Assembly: GCA_020160915.1 (NCBI GenBank) | Contig: JAIUPK010000003.1 | Coordinates: forward strand, 124,001-188,000 | Source of the DNA: Actinomycetota bacterium | Lineage (GTDB): Bacteria > Actinomycetota > Actinomycetes > Actinomycetales > Microbacteriaceae | DNA length: 64,000 bases | Direction of reading: 5' to 3' | In this document: positions 51,194-61,164 of the stretch, piece after piece | How positions within the stretch are numbered: the first letter of the stretch is position 1 | Layout of the letters: each line of letters begins with the position of its first letter | The notes under the pieces: generated by a model | Told to the model about the DNA's origin: nothing | The model's input: only the letters and a program-made list of their open reading frames with translations | Databases searched by the model: none | Translations under genes and position numbers: made by a program

Positions 51194-52286
51194 CGATCGC
51201 CCCCATCGAGCGCAGGGGTCGCACGAAATCCGGCCGCGAGATGCCGTGGCCTTGCTGCTTCTGCCACTGGGCGGCTCGCCACCGGTCGGCGATGGCAGCG
51301 TCATCCGCACCACTTCGGAGCAGGGCGCGCAGGTCGGTCTCGTCGTCCCCGAACAGGCAGGAGCGCACGGTTCCCTCGGCGGTCAGGCGGGTGCGGTCGC
51401 AGGCCTCACAGAAACTGCGGGTCACCGAGGCGATGATGCCCACCGTCGCGGGGCCGCCCTCGCGTTGGTAGCCATCGACCAGCCACTCCTCCGCGGGCGC
51501 CGACGGGTCGTCGCGGTGCGGCGACGACAGTGTGAAACGCGCGCCGAGCACGTCGAGCAGCTCGGCCGCGTCGACCATGTTGTCGCGCACCCAGGTCTCG
51601 TCGGCGTCGAGCGGCATCTGCTCGATGAAGCGCAACCGCGCGCCGTTGCCGAGAGCCCACTCGAGCAGGTCGGCGGCGCCCGCGAGGGTGTCGCGCATGA
51701 GCACGGCGTTGATCTTCAGGGGGGTGATGCCGGCTCGCCGGGCGGCGTCGATTCCCGCGAACACTGACGGCAGACGATCGCGGCGGGTGAGGCGAGCAAA
51801 GTGGTCGCGATCGACGGTGTCGAGCGAGATGTTGATGCGGTTCAGTCCCGCGGCGACCAGGCCGTCGACCCGCTTGTCGAGGCCGATTCCGTTGGTCGTC
51901 ATGCTGAGCGAAACCCCGGTGATCGACCTCCCGGTGATCGAGCTCGTCGAGATCGCCTCCGCGCTCAACCCCACAATCTCTTCGAGGTCGGCCCGCATGA
52001 GCGGCTCCCCCCCGGTGAAGCGGATGTCGCGCACCCCCAAGTCGCGCACGGCGATGCCGACCAGCCGCGCGATCTCCTCCGCCGTCAGCAGCTGGTCCCG
52101 GGCGATCGCGGGCAGACCCTCCGCAGGCATGCAGTAGGTGCAGCGCAGCGAGCACTTCTCCGTGATGGACACCCGCAGGTCGCGAGCCTCGCGGCCGAAG
52201 CGATCGATGAGGCCCGAGGCATCCGGTCGCCCGTCGGTGGGCGGGACATCGCGGTGCACTCCGGGGAGTCCGAGCGCGATAGCCAT
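51186..52286 (-). CDS. moaA: GTP 3',8-cyclase (MoaA), with a repeat-encoded insertion
   Basis: MoaA is a radical SAM enzyme making the first step from GTP to pyranopterin. The 366-aa product has Cys45, Cys49, Cys52 (KCSLRCTYC), the GGEPLMR loop and the C-terminal cluster cysteines ([16 protein letters not shown]). Residues about 112-124 ([13 protein letters not shown]) lie between VGLSAEA and SLSMTTNG, where the family normally has a shorter helix-to-strand link; they are encoded by a family B repeat and a partial copy. The mRNA appears leaderless (TAGGGT six bases before ATG). Confidence 0.93.
   Translation of the reverse strand: MAIALGLPGVHRDVPPTDGRPDASGLIDRFGREARDLRVSITEKCSLRCTYCMPAEGLPAIARDQLLTAEEIARLVGIAVRDLGVRDIRFTGGEPLMRADLEEIVGLSAEAISTSSITGRSITGVSLSMTTNGIGLDKRVDGLVAAGLNRINISLDTVDRDHFARLTRRDRLPSVFAGIDAARRAGITPLKINAVLMRDTLAGAADLLEWALGNGARLRFIEQMPLDADETWVRDNMVDAAELLDVLGARFTLSSPHRDDPSAPAEEWLVDGYQREGGPATVGIIASVTRSFCEACDRTRLTAEGTVRSCLFGDDETDLRALLRSGADDAAIADRWRAAQWQKQQGHGISRPDFVRPLRSMGAIGG
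51933..51954. repeat. family B palindromic repeat inside moaA
   Basis: A 22-base element (GGTGATCGAG then CTCGTCGAGATC) lies in frame and encodes ISTSSITG; a partial copy (CCCCGGTGATCGACCTC) precedes it at about 51915. The same element occurs in the copper ATPase gene in the same reading frame. Confidence 0.7.
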
Positions 52287-52292
52287 GCCTCA

Positions 52293-52298
52293 ACCCTA
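52293..52298 (-). promoter_or_regulatory. -10 box, leaderless-type promoter of moaA-moaD
   Basis: TAGGGT ends six bases before ATG 52286. Confidence 0.6.
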
Positions 52299-52302
52299 GG
52301 CC

Positions 52303-52377
52303 GGTTGGGTAGCGCGCCGCGCGTATCGAAACCCACCCCGGCGCGGTTTCGATACGCGGCTATGCCACTACTCAACC
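52303..52377. repeat. inverted pair of REP-like family A elements
   Basis: Copies at 52303-52333 (reverse) and 52345-52377 (forward) face each other with 11 bases between, filling the divergent gap between moaA and the SUOX-like gene. The promoter of each gene lies just outside the pair. Confidence 0.85.
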
Positions 52378-52395
52378 AGCCTTATACGCTGAGCT

Positions 52396-52989
52396 ATGGC
52401 CATCTTCTCCCGCGGCTTCTCCGGCCGCCCCCGCGAGTCGAACCCGGACCTTCCGCCGGGCCAGTTCCTCACCGAGGACTTCCCGGTCCTCTCCGCCGGA
52501 CCCACCCCGCGCCTCGACACGGCGGACTGGAAGTTCGAGATCAAGACCGAGACCGGGCAGACGCTGTCCTGGAACTGGGACGAGCTCACCGCGCTCGGCC
52601 TCGAAGACGTGCACACCGACATCCACTGCGTCACCCGCTGGTCGAAGCTCGGCACGGACTGGCGCGGCATCTCGCTCGACAAGCTCTTCGAGGACGCCGA
52701 GACGAGCTTCGACTTCGTGATGGTGCACTCCTACGGCGGCTACACGACCAACCTCCCGCTCGAAGACCTGATGAACGGTCAGGCCTGGATCGCGACCGAG
52801 TTCGGCGGCGAGCCCCTCGAACCCGACCACGGCGGCCCGGCCCGGCTGCTCGTGCCGCACCTCTACTTCTGGAAGAGCGCCAAGTGGGTGCGCGGCATCA
52901 CCATGCAGCGCACCGACAGCCCAGGGTTCTGGGAGCAGAACGGGTACCACATCTACGGTGACCCGTGGCGCGAGGAACGGTACTGGTAG
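52396..52989 (+). CDS. SUOX-like molybdopterin-dependent oxidoreductase
   Basis: The 197-aa protein has the sulfite-oxidase fold core: DIHCVTRWSKLGTDWRGISL, in which the cysteine of HCVTRWS ligates molybdenum, then VMVHSYGGYTTNLPLEDL, LLVPHLYFWKSAKWVRGI and GYHIYGDPWREERYW. It has no signal peptide, so it acts in the cytoplasm, unlike YedY or sulfite dehydrogenases. The substrate is unknown. TATACGCT lies just before the ATG. Seven bases later comes a flavin reductase-like gene, probably the electron partner. Confidence 0.88.
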   Translation: MAIFSRGFSGRPRESNPDLPPGQFLTEDFPVLSAGPTPRLDTADWKFEIKTETGQTLSWNWDELTALGLEDVHTDIHCVTRWSKLGTDWRGISLDKLFEDAETSFDFVMVHSYGGYTTNLPLEDLMNGQAWIATEFGGEPLEPDHGGPARLLVPHLYFWKSAKWVRGITMQRTDSPGFWEQNGYHIYGDPWREERYW

Positions 52990-52996
52990 CGCACCG

Positions 52997-53719
52997 GTGA
53001 CCTTCCGTGACTGGCTCGTGGGCACTGTCGTGTCCACGACCATGCAGACCCCGACCGCGAAGAGCATCGTGCTGGATGTGCCCGGCTGGAAGGGCAGCGC
53101 CGCCGGACAGCACGTCGATGTGCGGCTGACCGCCGAGGACGGCTACCAGGCCGTGCGCGCCTACTCGCTGGCCTCCACCGGTCCGGGCGACCGCGTCGAG
53201 CTGGCCGTCGACCTCATCGAAGACGGCGAGGTCTCGCCCTACCTCGTCGGCGAGCTACGGGAGGGCGACCAGCTGGAGTTCCGCGGGCCGCTGGGGCGCT
53301 GGTTCGTCTGGAAGCCGGGCGACACGCAGCCCGTGCAGCTTGTCGCGGGAGGTTCGGGCGTGGTGCCGTTGCTGGCGATGGCGCGGGCGCATGCGGCATC
53401 CGGATCTGAAGCGAAGTTCAGGCTGCTGTACTCGGTGCGCACGCCTGCCGAGGTGTTCTACGCCGACGAGCTCGCGTCGCTCGCTGGCCCGAACTTCGAG
53501 GTCACCTTCGTCTACACGCGCCAGACCCCGCCCGGATGGCCCCACCCCGCCGGTCGGGTCAGTCGCGAAATTCTCGGGTCGGCCACCATCCCTGCCGCCG
53601 AGAACCCGGCCGTCTTCGTCTGCGGCCCGACGGGCTTCGTCGAGAGCGTTGCGGACTGGCTGGTCGAACTCGGGCACAACGCCCTCGCCGTGAAGACCGA
53701 GCGATTCGGAGGCAACTGA
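52997..53719 (+). CDS. ferredoxin-NADP reductase-like flavoprotein oxidoreductase
   Basis: The 240-aa protein has the FNR fold: FAD-binding RAYSLAS with the following GRW region, and the NAD(P)-binding half (QLVAGGSGVVPLLAM, VFVCGPTGFVESV). No [2Fe-2S] domain follows, so it may pass electrons directly to the SUOX-like partner. The start is GTG 52997; its stop overlaps the next start (TGATG). The three-gene unit looks like a small cytoplasmic redox system. Confidence 0.85.
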   Translation: MTFRDWLVGTVVSTTMQTPTAKSIVLDVPGWKGSAAGQHVDVRLTAEDGYQAVRAYSLASTGPGDRVELAVDLIEDGEVSPYLVGELREGDQLEFRGPLGRWFVWKPGDTQPVQLVAGGSGVVPLLAMARAHAASGSEAKFRLLYSVRTPAEVFYADELASLAGPNFEVTFVYTRQTPPGWPHPAGRVSREILGSATIPAAENPAVFVCGPTGFVESVADWLVELGHNALAVKTERFGGN

Positions 53720-53973
53720 TGACCCACCTCGATGGCAACGCGCTCGCTGGGCCTCTGTCGGAGGTGTTCCGCGACGATATGACCACCGCCCTGGGCCGGT
53801 GCGCGAGCTGCGGCGATGTGAGCGTGCTGGCCGAGGCACTGGTGTACGACGCAGCCCCCGGCTGGGCGGTGCGCTGTCATGCCTGCGGCGACGTGCTCAT
53901 GACCTTCGTGCGCACCCTCGACCGGCTGCGCATCGACATGCGGGGCCTCACCGCGCTGGAGATCCCCAGCTGA
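53719..53973 (+). CDS. DUF6510-like zinc-ribbon protein
   Basis: The 84-aa protein has two CxxC pairs, CASCGDV and CHACGDV, separated by about 25 residues, consistent with a zinc ribbon, and a conserved start MTHLDGNALAGPL. It resembles the DUF6510 family, which often follows a SUOX-like oxidoreductase and a reductase. The role is unknown; an assembly or regulatory function for the enzyme pair is possible. The ATG overlaps the reductase stop by one base. Confidence 0.78.
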   Translation: MTHLDGNALAGPLSEVFRDDMTTALGRCASCGDVSVLAEALVYDAAPGWAVRCHACGDVLMTFVRTLDRLRIDMRGLTALEIPS

Positions 53974-53994
53974 CCTGGGCGAGTACAGAACCAC

Positions 53995-54834
53995 TCAGTG
54001 CGAGCGCCGGCGCACCATCAGCCGGTCGCGCAAACGATCGGGCAGGTGTCGAACGACCCGCCCGATGAGCTTCGCGTCGGAGCCGACCAGGTAGCGGGTC
54101 TTCGGCCGTGCGGCGGTGAGCGCGTGGATGATCGCGTCGGCGACCCGCTCCGGCGGCAGCCCTTCGGCGGCGGCGCGCTTCGCCGAGGCGCGGGCTCCGG
54201 CGATGCCCTTCGCGTAGAGCTCGGTTGCCTCGGGCGGCATCCGGTCGATCATCGTGTCGGCCTTTGCCGACGCGGTTGCCCAGATCGGGGTGGCGATCTG
54301 TCCGGGCTCGATCGCCGACACCTGGATTCCCCAGGACGCCAGCTCGATGCGCAGGGTGTCGGTCATCGCCTCGAGCGCGAACTTCGACGCGTGGTACGGG
54401 CCGAGCATCGGTCCGGAGATCAGCCCGCCGATCGACGTGATGTTGACGATGCGGCCCTTCGACGCGCGCAGCAGCGGCAGCACCGACTGCGTGACGGCGA
54501 GCTGGCCGACGACGTTGACCTCGAGCTGGTGACGGAAGTCATCGACGGCGATGAACTCGAGCGGTGCCGCGGCAGCAATGCCGGCGTTGTTCACGAGCCC
54601 CATCAGCGGGATGCCCGACTCGGCGATCGCCCGTGCTGCGGCCGCGATCTGCTCGGCGACCGTGACGTCGAGGATGAGCGGCACGATGTGCTGCCCGGCG
54701 GCAACCAGCGCGTCAGCGTCGGCGGGCTTGCGCACCCCCGCGAAGACGGTGATGCCGCGGGCATCCAGAGCCAGGGCAGTCGCGCGACCGATTCCGGTGG
54801 ATGCCCCGGTCACGAGAACAGCGGAGGCGCTCAC
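53995..54834 (-). CDS. short-chain dehydrogenase/reductase
   Basis: The 279-aa SDR has the classical pattern: TGASTGIGRATAL for NAD(P) binding, NNAGIA, the catalytic SIGG...YHASKFALE (Ser, Tyr, Lys) and a C-terminal extension typical of the retinol-dehydrogenase-like group. Cofactor preference is uncertain. The start overlaps the stop of the upstream membrane protein gene (ATGA), so the two are coexpressed. Confidence 0.88.
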   Translation of the reverse strand: MSASAVLVTGASTGIGRATALALDARGITVFAGVRKPADADALVAAGQHIVPLILDVTVAEQIAAAARAIAESGIPLMGLVNNAGIAAAAPLEFIAVDDFRHQLEVNVVGQLAVTQSVLPLLRASKGRIVNITSIGGLISGPMLGPYHASKFALEAMTDTLRIELASWGIQVSAIEPGQIATPIWATASAKADTMIDRMPPEATELYAKGIAGARASAKRAAAEGLPPERVADAIIHALTAARPKTRYLVGSDAKLIGRVVRHLPDRLRDRLMVRRRSH

Positions 54835-55469
54835 GACGCACTCCTCGCGGGCCGACCGCGGCTGTACGCGATCGCGAGTGCGGCGAGCCCCACGATGAAC
54901 GCCGCGATTCCGAGCACGTAGGCGAACACACTGAGCCAGCCCGTCGACGGTTCAAGGAACGGGTACGGGTACCAGCCGTCGAACGCGCCGCGCACCAGTG
55001 TGAAGCCGATCCAGACGAGGGGAAAGATCACCACGATGCGCAGTGCCGTCCACCGCAGCGCCGGCCGCCCGGGCGACAGCAGCCAGTCGAGTAGCATGAC
55101 GATCGGAATCCACACGTGCATGATCTCGCCCGGCCAGGTCGAGACGACGAAGCCCTCATCAGGGATGCCGCGCAGCAGCGCGTTGTACACGATCGCCGTG
55201 ACGACGGCGTAGGTGAGCACCGACATCCGGGCCACCGTGTAGCCGACCGGATCGACGGCACGAGTCAGCGCGAGCACACCGCCCCAGGCCAGCACACCGA
55301 TGCCGATGATGGTCGTGAGAATCGTGAAGTAGCTGAAGTACTGCGTCGCGATCATGTCGTTGTTGACCGTCTTCTCGACGATCTGGAACACGAGTGCGAC
55401 ACCCAGCACCAGCGCGGCGGCGAGTCGAAGTGTGCCGACGACGCGGCGGGCGGGCGACAGCGATGTCAT
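54831..55469 (-). CDS. Pr6Pr-family membrane protein
   Basis: The 212-aa protein has six hydrophobic helices and features of Pr6Pr family members: an early QYFSYFTILTTIIG segment and a conserved VSTWPGEIMHVWIPIVMLLDWLL with His and Asp within the membrane. The function is unknown. The mRNA appears leaderless (TAGGGT six bases before ATG). It is translated with the downstream SDR. Confidence 0.82.
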   Translation of the reverse strand: MTSLSPARRVVGTLRLAAALVLGVALVFQIVEKTVNNDMIATQYFSYFTILTTIIGIGVLAWGGVLALTRAVDPVGYTVARMSVLTYAVVTAIVYNALLRGIPDEGFVVSTWPGEIMHVWIPIVMLLDWLLSPGRPALRWTALRIVVIFPLVWIGFTLVRGAFDGWYPYPFLEPSTGWLSVFAYVLGIAAFIVGLAALAIAYSRGRPARSAS

Positions 55470-55475
55470 ACGGTC

Positions 55476-55481
55476 ACCCTA
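55476..55481 (-). promoter_or_regulatory. -10 box, leaderless-type promoter of the Pr6Pr-SDR unit
   Basis: TAGGGT ends six bases before ATG 55469. Confidence 0.55.
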
Positions 55482-55530
55482 GCAACGGCGCGCCTGCCGA
55501 AAGTCCCTACCCGGCCCGCCCAGTGCGACC

Positions 55531-55536
55531 TAGGCT
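55531..55536 (+). promoter_or_regulatory. -10 box, leaderless-type promoter of the second SDR
   Basis: TAGGCT ends six bases before ATG 55543; the box is identical to those of the FAH, EamA and metallo-hydrolase genes. Confidence 0.6.
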
Positions 55537-55542
55537 CGGCAC

Positions 55543-56385
55543 ATGAGCACCATCGCACCGCAGCCCGTCGCCGTCATCACCGGAGGCGCCCGAGGCATCG
55601 GCCGTCAGCTGGCCACCGACCTCCTCGCCCGCGGATACCGGGTGGTGATCGGCGACCTGGATCAGGCGGTCACGGATGCCACGGCCGCAGAGCTCGGCGC
55701 CGGAGCATCCGCCGTGCGGCTCGACGTGACCGACCGCACGAACCTCGCAGCGGTCGTCGCGCAGGTCGAGGCGACGGTGGGGCCGATCGCCCTCTGGATC
55801 AATAACGCGGGCATCATGCCGACCGGACCGTTCCGTGACCAGAAGATGGATGTGGCGCGCGCGATCATCGACATCAACTACGCGGGAGTCGTGGAGGGCA
55901 CGGCCGCCGTACTGCCGGGCATGCTCGAGCGCCGCGCGGGTACCATCGTCAACTTGGCGAGCGCGACCGGCATCAAGCCGCTCGCCGGGGTCGCCGTGTA
56001 CTCGGGTACGAAGGCGGCGGTCATCGCGTTCACGCAATCGCTGCGCCGCGAACTGCGCGGCACGGGCGTGCGACTCATCGTCGTCAGCCCGAATCTGGTG
56101 CGCACGGCGCTCGGCGCGGGCATCACTCCCCCGCGCCTCACGGGCGTCATCACCGCACCGATGGTGAGCGCCGCGATCATGGCGGCGCTCGACCGACCGC
56201 GACGGTTCAGCATCGTGGTGCCCGGGCGGCTCGCGCCGGTGTTGCGCCTGTCGAACGCTTTGCCAATTCGGCTGCGTGACTGGGTGGATGACCACGCCGG
56301 GAGCGACGAGGTAGGGCTCGGCGGCGACCCTGCCGTGCGCGAACAGTACCTGATCGGCGTGCTCGGCAAGGCCAAGAAGGGCTGA
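55543..56385 (+). CDS. short-chain dehydrogenase/reductase
   Basis: The 280-aa SDR has TGGARGIGRQLAT, NNAGIM, and the catalytic Ser (SATG) with YSGTKAAVI (Tyr, Lys). It is divergent from another SDR of similar length two genes away; they are not close duplicates. The substrate is unknown. The gene is monocistronic by layout and has a leaderless-type promoter. Confidence 0.88.
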   Translation: MSTIAPQPVAVITGGARGIGRQLATDLLARGYRVVIGDLDQAVTDATAAELGAGASAVRLDVTDRTNLAAVVAQVEATVGPIALWINNAGIMPTGPFRDQKMDVARAIIDINYAGVVEGTAAVLPGMLERRAGTIVNLASATGIKPLAGVAVYSGTKAAVIAFTQSLRRELRGTGVRLIVVSPNLVRTALGAGITPPRLTGVITAPMVSAAIMAALDRPRRFSIVVPGRLAPVLRLSNALPIRLRDWVDDHAGSDEVGLGGDPAVREQYLIGVLGKAKKG

Positions 56386-56445
56386 CAGGGGTGGGTTCTA
56401 CGTCGGCGGGATGCGCGTCACGGCCGGTCGGCTTAGCCGACCGAT

Positions 56446-57492
56446 TCAGGCGTCAGCGCGACGTCGACGGAAGCCCAGAATGCATACACCGACGACGGCC
56501 ACGGTGAGTGCCGAAGCGAGTAGCACAAAGTCGGGCGCGGCCGATCCCGTGTTGGCCAGGGCAGGAGCAGCACCTGCGAGCGTCGGAACCTGGAAGCCCT
56601 CGGTCACTCCACCCACCATGCTGAAGGTGTAGCGGCCGAGCACCGGTGAGTTCAGGCTGTTGCCGACCAGCGGCGTCGCTCCCCCGTCGACCAGGTTGAA
56701 CACCGGAGTACCCGCGAACAGTTCGTAGGGCTCAGCAGTGTCGGGTGCTCCCGGGATGAAGTTGGCCCAGCCGATGCCCCACCGGCAGTCGGGGTCGCCT
56801 GCCGCCTCAGAGCAGCTCTCAGTGGGGTCGGCGGCGGAGTAGCCACCCTCACCGTCGAGAAGGTGCCCGAAGTTGAACTCGATGTCGAAGTCCCAGCCGA
56901 CTGTGTCGTCGCCCGTTGCCTTCTTGGTGATGACGATCTGGAATGTGTTGTCGAGGGTCGGATCATTCTCGTCGTTGTACATAGCGACGCGGTACCACGT
57001 GATGACAAAGGCATCCCTACCGTCAATCGTGGTCTCGCCGTAGTAGATCTCGCAAGGCAGACCGAATCCGTCGCTCGCATAGTCGTCACAAGCGCCGAGA
57101 TCGATGTCTGCTGCGAGGGCTGCGATCATCGAGGCGGATGACGAGAGGGCGAGGTTCTCGAGATCGAGGTTGTACTCGTCGCTGCAGCCGTCAGCATCCG
57201 TCGGCACGGGGTAGAACCCGCCGTTAGTGCTCACACACAGCCCCTCGGACCTCACACCGAAGAAGTTGAGGGCGAAAGGCGCAGTGAGCGTCTCCGTGTC
57301 GTCATCCTCACCGGAGAGCCCAGCAATCGGCGTGCCAAATGGCCCAGTCGTGTCGTAGCGCATCGCGTCAGTGACGTCACCCACGCCGGGCGTGGCGGCC
57401 ACGGCAGCCATCGGTGCTCCCACCACGAGTGCGGTGACCGCAACGAGTGCGGCAAGACCGCTCCAACGACGACGAATGCCCGAAATGGCCAC
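56446..57492 (-). CDS. secreted nidogen-like protein with LANTG sorting signal
   Basis: The 348-aa protein has a signal peptide (SGLAALVAVTALVVGAPMAAVA), a domain with LNFFGVRSEGLCVSTNGGFYP and DAFVITWYRVAMYND, like the NIDO/nidogen extracellular domain, several paired cysteines (GCSDE, ACDDY, PCEIYY, SCSEAAGDPDC), and a C-terminal LANTG, hydrophobic helix and RRRRADA. LANTG fits class E sortases. It is a third wall-anchored protein of the window. The start is GTG 57492, with GGAGG seven bases upstream. Confidence 0.83.
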   Translation of the reverse strand: MAISGIRRRWSGLAALVAVTALVVGAPMAAVAATPGVGDVTDAMRYDTTGPFGTPIAGLSGEDDDTETLTAPFALNFFGVRSEGLCVSTNGGFYPVPTDADGCSDEYNLDLENLALSSSASMIAALAADIDLGACDDYASDGFGLPCEIYYGETTIDGRDAFVITWYRVAMYNDENDPTLDNTFQIVITKKATGDDTVGWDFDIEFNFGHLLDGEGGYSAADPTESCSEAAGDPDCRWGIGWANFIPGAPDTAEPYELFAGTPVFNLVDGGATPLVGNSLNSPVLGRYTFSMVGGVTEGFQVPTLAGAAPALANTGSAAPDFVLLASALTVAVVGVCILGFRRRRADA

Positions 57493-57598
57493 GTGCAACC
57501 TCCCAGAGTGCTGTGAGTTCAGACTAGGGGACACGGGGTACGGCCGCACACCGCGGCCCACCCCCTCATCGGGGGGCGAACAGGAGTTCACACGAGAA

Positions 57599-57625
57599 AC
57601 GGCCCGGGATTGTGTCCCGGGCCGT
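57599..57625 (-). terminator. hairpin downstream of ilvC, upstream of the nidogen-like gene
   Basis: An 11-bp stem (ACGGCCCGGGA with its complement) around TTGTG lies beyond the ilvC stop. Extra outer pairs (CGAGA/TCTCG) lengthen it. The flank is short of T. It likely ends the ilv transcript. Confidence 0.7.
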
Positions 57626-57644
57626 CGGTCTCGTTGCGGGGGGC

Positions 57645-57709
57645 GGTTTCGATACGCGGCTGCGCCGCTACTCAACCAGCCTGTGCGGCTGCGCCGCTAC
57701 TCAACCAGC
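57645..57709. repeat. REP-like family A element with a duplicated half
   Basis: A full copy (57645-57677) is followed by a second copy of its right 25 bases (GCGGCTGCGCCGCTACTCAA plus CCAGC), so the right half occurs at 57656-57680 and again at 57685-57709. It stops eight bases before the ilvC stop. Confidence 0.85.
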
Positions 57710-57716
57710 AGTGTGA

Positions 57717-58811
<1,095 letters not shown>

Positions 58812-59318
58812 TTAGTTCTTGAAGACGCGTTCGGTGATGCTCTTGCCGCCGCGCCCGATGGCGAGCAGACCGGACTGCGCGATCTCCTTGATGCCGTAGG
58901 GCTCGAGCACGCGCAGGAAGGCCTGGATCTTGGGGGTGTCACCCGTGGTCTCGATCACGAGGGCGTCGGTGGCGACATCCACCACCTTGGCCCTGAACAG
59001 GGTGACGGCCTCGAGAATCTGCGACCGCGTGGTGTTATCGACGCGCACCTTGATGAGCAGATGCTCGCGCGTGACCGACTGGGTGGGGTCGAGCTCGACG
59101 ATCTTGATCACGTTGACGAGCTTGTTGAGCTGCTTGGTGACCTGCTCCAGCGGCAGCTGCTCGACGTCGACGACGACGGTGATGCGTGACAGGCCCTCGA
59201 TCTCGCTCTTGCCCACGGCAAGCGACTCGATGTTGAACCCGCGGCGGGCAAAGAGTCCGGCGACCCTGGTGAGCAGGCCGGGCTTGTCCTCGACGAGTAG
59301 GGAGAGAACGTGCGACAT
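58812..59318 (-). CDS. ilvN: acetolactate synthase regulatory subunit
   Basis: IlvN (IlvH) binds valine through an N-terminal ACT domain and tunes the catalytic subunit IlvB. The 168-aa protein has the ACT start SHVLSLLVEDKPGLLTRVAG and a C-terminal domain with KVRVDNTTRSQILEAVTLFRA and GIKEIAQSGLLAIGRG. The start ATG 59318 is two bases after the ilvB stop; the longer frame runs through ilvB out of frame and is not used. Confidence 0.95.
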   Translation of the reverse strand: MSHVLSLLVEDKPGLLTRVAGLFARRGFNIESLAVGKSEIEGLSRITVVVDVEQLPLEQVTKQLNKLVNVIKIVELDPTQSVTREHLLIKVRVDNTTRSQILEAVTLFRAKVVDVATDALVIETTGDTPKIQAFLRVLEPYGIKEIAQSGLLAIGRGGKSITERVFKN

Positions 59319-59320
59319 GG

Positions 59321-61105
59321 TTACTCCTCCTCCCACTCGGGCGCGTGATCTCGGGCGTACTGCACGCTCGAGTTGCCGACGCCCTGCGGCACCATCGGCC
59401 ACACCATCGCGTCGCGGCTGACGATGAAGTCGATCACCACGGGGCGGTCGTTGGTCTCCAGAGCCAGCGTGATGGCGGCATCCACTTCGTCCTCGGTGCG
59501 CACCCGGATCGCCAGGCACCCGTAGGCCTCGGCGAGCTTGAGGAAGTCGGGGATCATCACCGTGTCGTGACCGGTGTTGAGGTCGGTGAACGAGTGGCGA
59601 CCGTCGTAGAACAGGGTCTGCCACTGGCGCACCATACCCAGCGACGAGTTGTTGATGATCGCGACCTTGATCGGGATGTTGTTGATCGTGCAGGTGGCGA
59701 GCTCCTGGTTGGTCATCTGGAAGCATCCGTCACCGTCGATCGCCCACACCACGCGGTCGGGGTTGGCGACCTTGGCACCCATCGCGGCGGGCACCCCATA
59801 GCCCATCGTGCCGGCGCCGCCGGAGTTCAGCCAGGCGTTGGGGCGCTCGTACTTGATGAACTGCGCCGCCCACATCTGGTGCTGGCCGACACCCGCAGCG
59901 TAGATGGCCTCGGGGCCGGAGAGCTGACCGATGCGCTCGATGATCTTCTGCGGCGAGAGCAGTCCGTCGTCGGGCATCGTGTAGCCGAGCGGGTAGTTCT
60001 TCTTGAGCTCGTTGAGCCGTGTCCACCACGCCGAGTAGTCGGGCTTGGCCGCCGCGGATGCCTCGGCGAACGCCGCGGTCAGGTCGACGATCACGTCCTT
60101 GGCGTCGCCCACGATGGGCACATCGGCGGCGCGGATCTTGCCGATCTCGGCCGGGTCGATGTCGACGTGCACGATCTTCGCGTTGGGGGCGAACTCGCTC
60201 GCCTTGCCCGTGACGCGGTCGTCGAAGCGGGCGCCCAGCGAGATGATCAGGTCGGACTCCTGCAGCCCGAGCACCGCGGGCACGGTACCGTGCATGCCGG
60301 GCATCCCGAGGTTGAGCGGGTTGGAGTCGGGGAACGCGCCGCGCGCCATGAGCGTCGTCACGATCGGCGCGCCGACGGCGGTCGCGAGCGCGAGCAGCTC
60401 CTTCGAGGCACCCGAGCGGATGACGCCGCCGCCCACGTAGAACACCGGGCGCTCGCTCTCCACCAGCAGCTGGGCCGCGGCCTGCACCTGCTTGCCGTGC
60501 GCCTTCATCACCGGACGGTAGCCGGGCAGGTCGACCTTCGGCGGCCAGATGAAGGTCGCGCTCTTCTGCTGCGCGTCCTTGGTCACGTCGACGAGCACCG
60601 GGCCCGGGCGACCCGTCGTGGCGATGTGGTACGCCGCTGCCAGGGTCGCCGGAACATCCTCTGCGCGCGTCACGAGGAACGAGTGCTTGGTGATCGGCAT
60701 CGTGATTCCCACGATGTCGACCTCCTGGAAGGCGTCGGTTCCCATCGACGTGGAGAAGACCTGGCCGGTAATCGCGAGCAGCGGCACCGAGTCCATGTAG
60801 GCATCCGCGATGGCGGTCACGAGGTTGGTCGCGCCCGGGCCGCTGGTCGCGATCGCGACGCCGATCTTGCCGGTGGATGACGCGTACCCCTCGGCCGCGT
60901 GGCCGGCACCCTGCTCGTGCCGCACCAGGATGTGCCGGATCGAGGTGGAGGCCATGAGTTCGTCGTAGAAGGGCATGATTGCGCCGCCGGGAAGGCCGAA
61001 GACGTCGGAGATGCCGAGGTGTTCGAGTGAGCGCAGGATTGCGCCCGACCCCGTGAGTATCTCGGGTGCCGTCGACTTGGGCCTAGGGCTGGTGTCCGTG
61101 GACAT
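59321..61105 (-). CDS. ilvB: acetolactate synthase catalytic subunit
   Basis: IlvB condenses pyruvate with pyruvate or 2-oxobutyrate using thiamine diphosphate and FAD. The 594-aa product has the catalytic glutamate in [14 protein letters not shown] (Glu64), the FAD-binding half and the C-terminal TPP motif starting [22 protein letters not shown] precedes ATG 61105. Upstream, the gap to ilvD is 59 bases and holds a family B repeat, so ilvD and ilvB may be one operon with reduced read-through. Confidence 0.96.
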   Translation of the reverse strand: MSTDTSPRPKSTAPEILTGSGAILRSLEHLGISDVFGLPGGAIMPFYDELMASTSIRHILVRHEQGAGHAAEGYASSTGKIGVAIATSGPGATNLVTAIADAYMDSVPLLAITGQVFSTSMGTDAFQEVDIVGITMPITKHSFLVTRAEDVPATLAAAYHIATTGRPGPVLVDVTKDAQQKSATFIWPPKVDLPGYRPVMKAHGKQVQAAAQLLVESERPVFYVGGGVIRSGASKELLALATAVGAPIVTTLMARGAFPDSNPLNLGMPGMHGTVPAVLGLQESDLIISLGARFDDRVTGKASEFAPNAKIVHVDIDPAEIGKIRAADVPIVGDAKDVIVDLTAAFAEASAAAKPDYSAWWTRLNELKKNYPLGYTMPDDGLLSPQKIIERIGQLSGPEAIYAAGVGQHQMWAAQFIKYERPNAWLNSGGAGTMGYGVPAAMGAKVANPDRVVWAIDGDGCFQMTNQELATCTINNIPIKVAIINNSSLGMVRQWQTLFYDGRHSFTDLNTGHDTVMIPDFLKLAEAYGCLAIRVRTEDEVDAAITLALETNDRPVVIDFIVSRDAMVWPMVPQGVGNSSVQYARDHAPEWEEE

Positions 61106-61126
61106 GAGTTGTTCCTTATGTGCGTC

Positions 61127-61149
61127 GGTGATCGAGCGAAGTCGAGATC
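61127..61149. repeat. family B palindromic repeat between ilvD and ilvB
   Basis: A 23-base near-palindrome (GGTGATCGAGCG then AAGTCGAGATC) in the gap; its tips match the family B elements inside genes. Confidence 0.65.
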
Positions 61150-61164
61150 AGAGGGGGGCGCGAA

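Noticed and set aside
61106-61164. Possible attenuation leader before ilvB
   Set aside because: The 59-base gap has no short ORF with branched-chain codons and no T-tailed hairpin.
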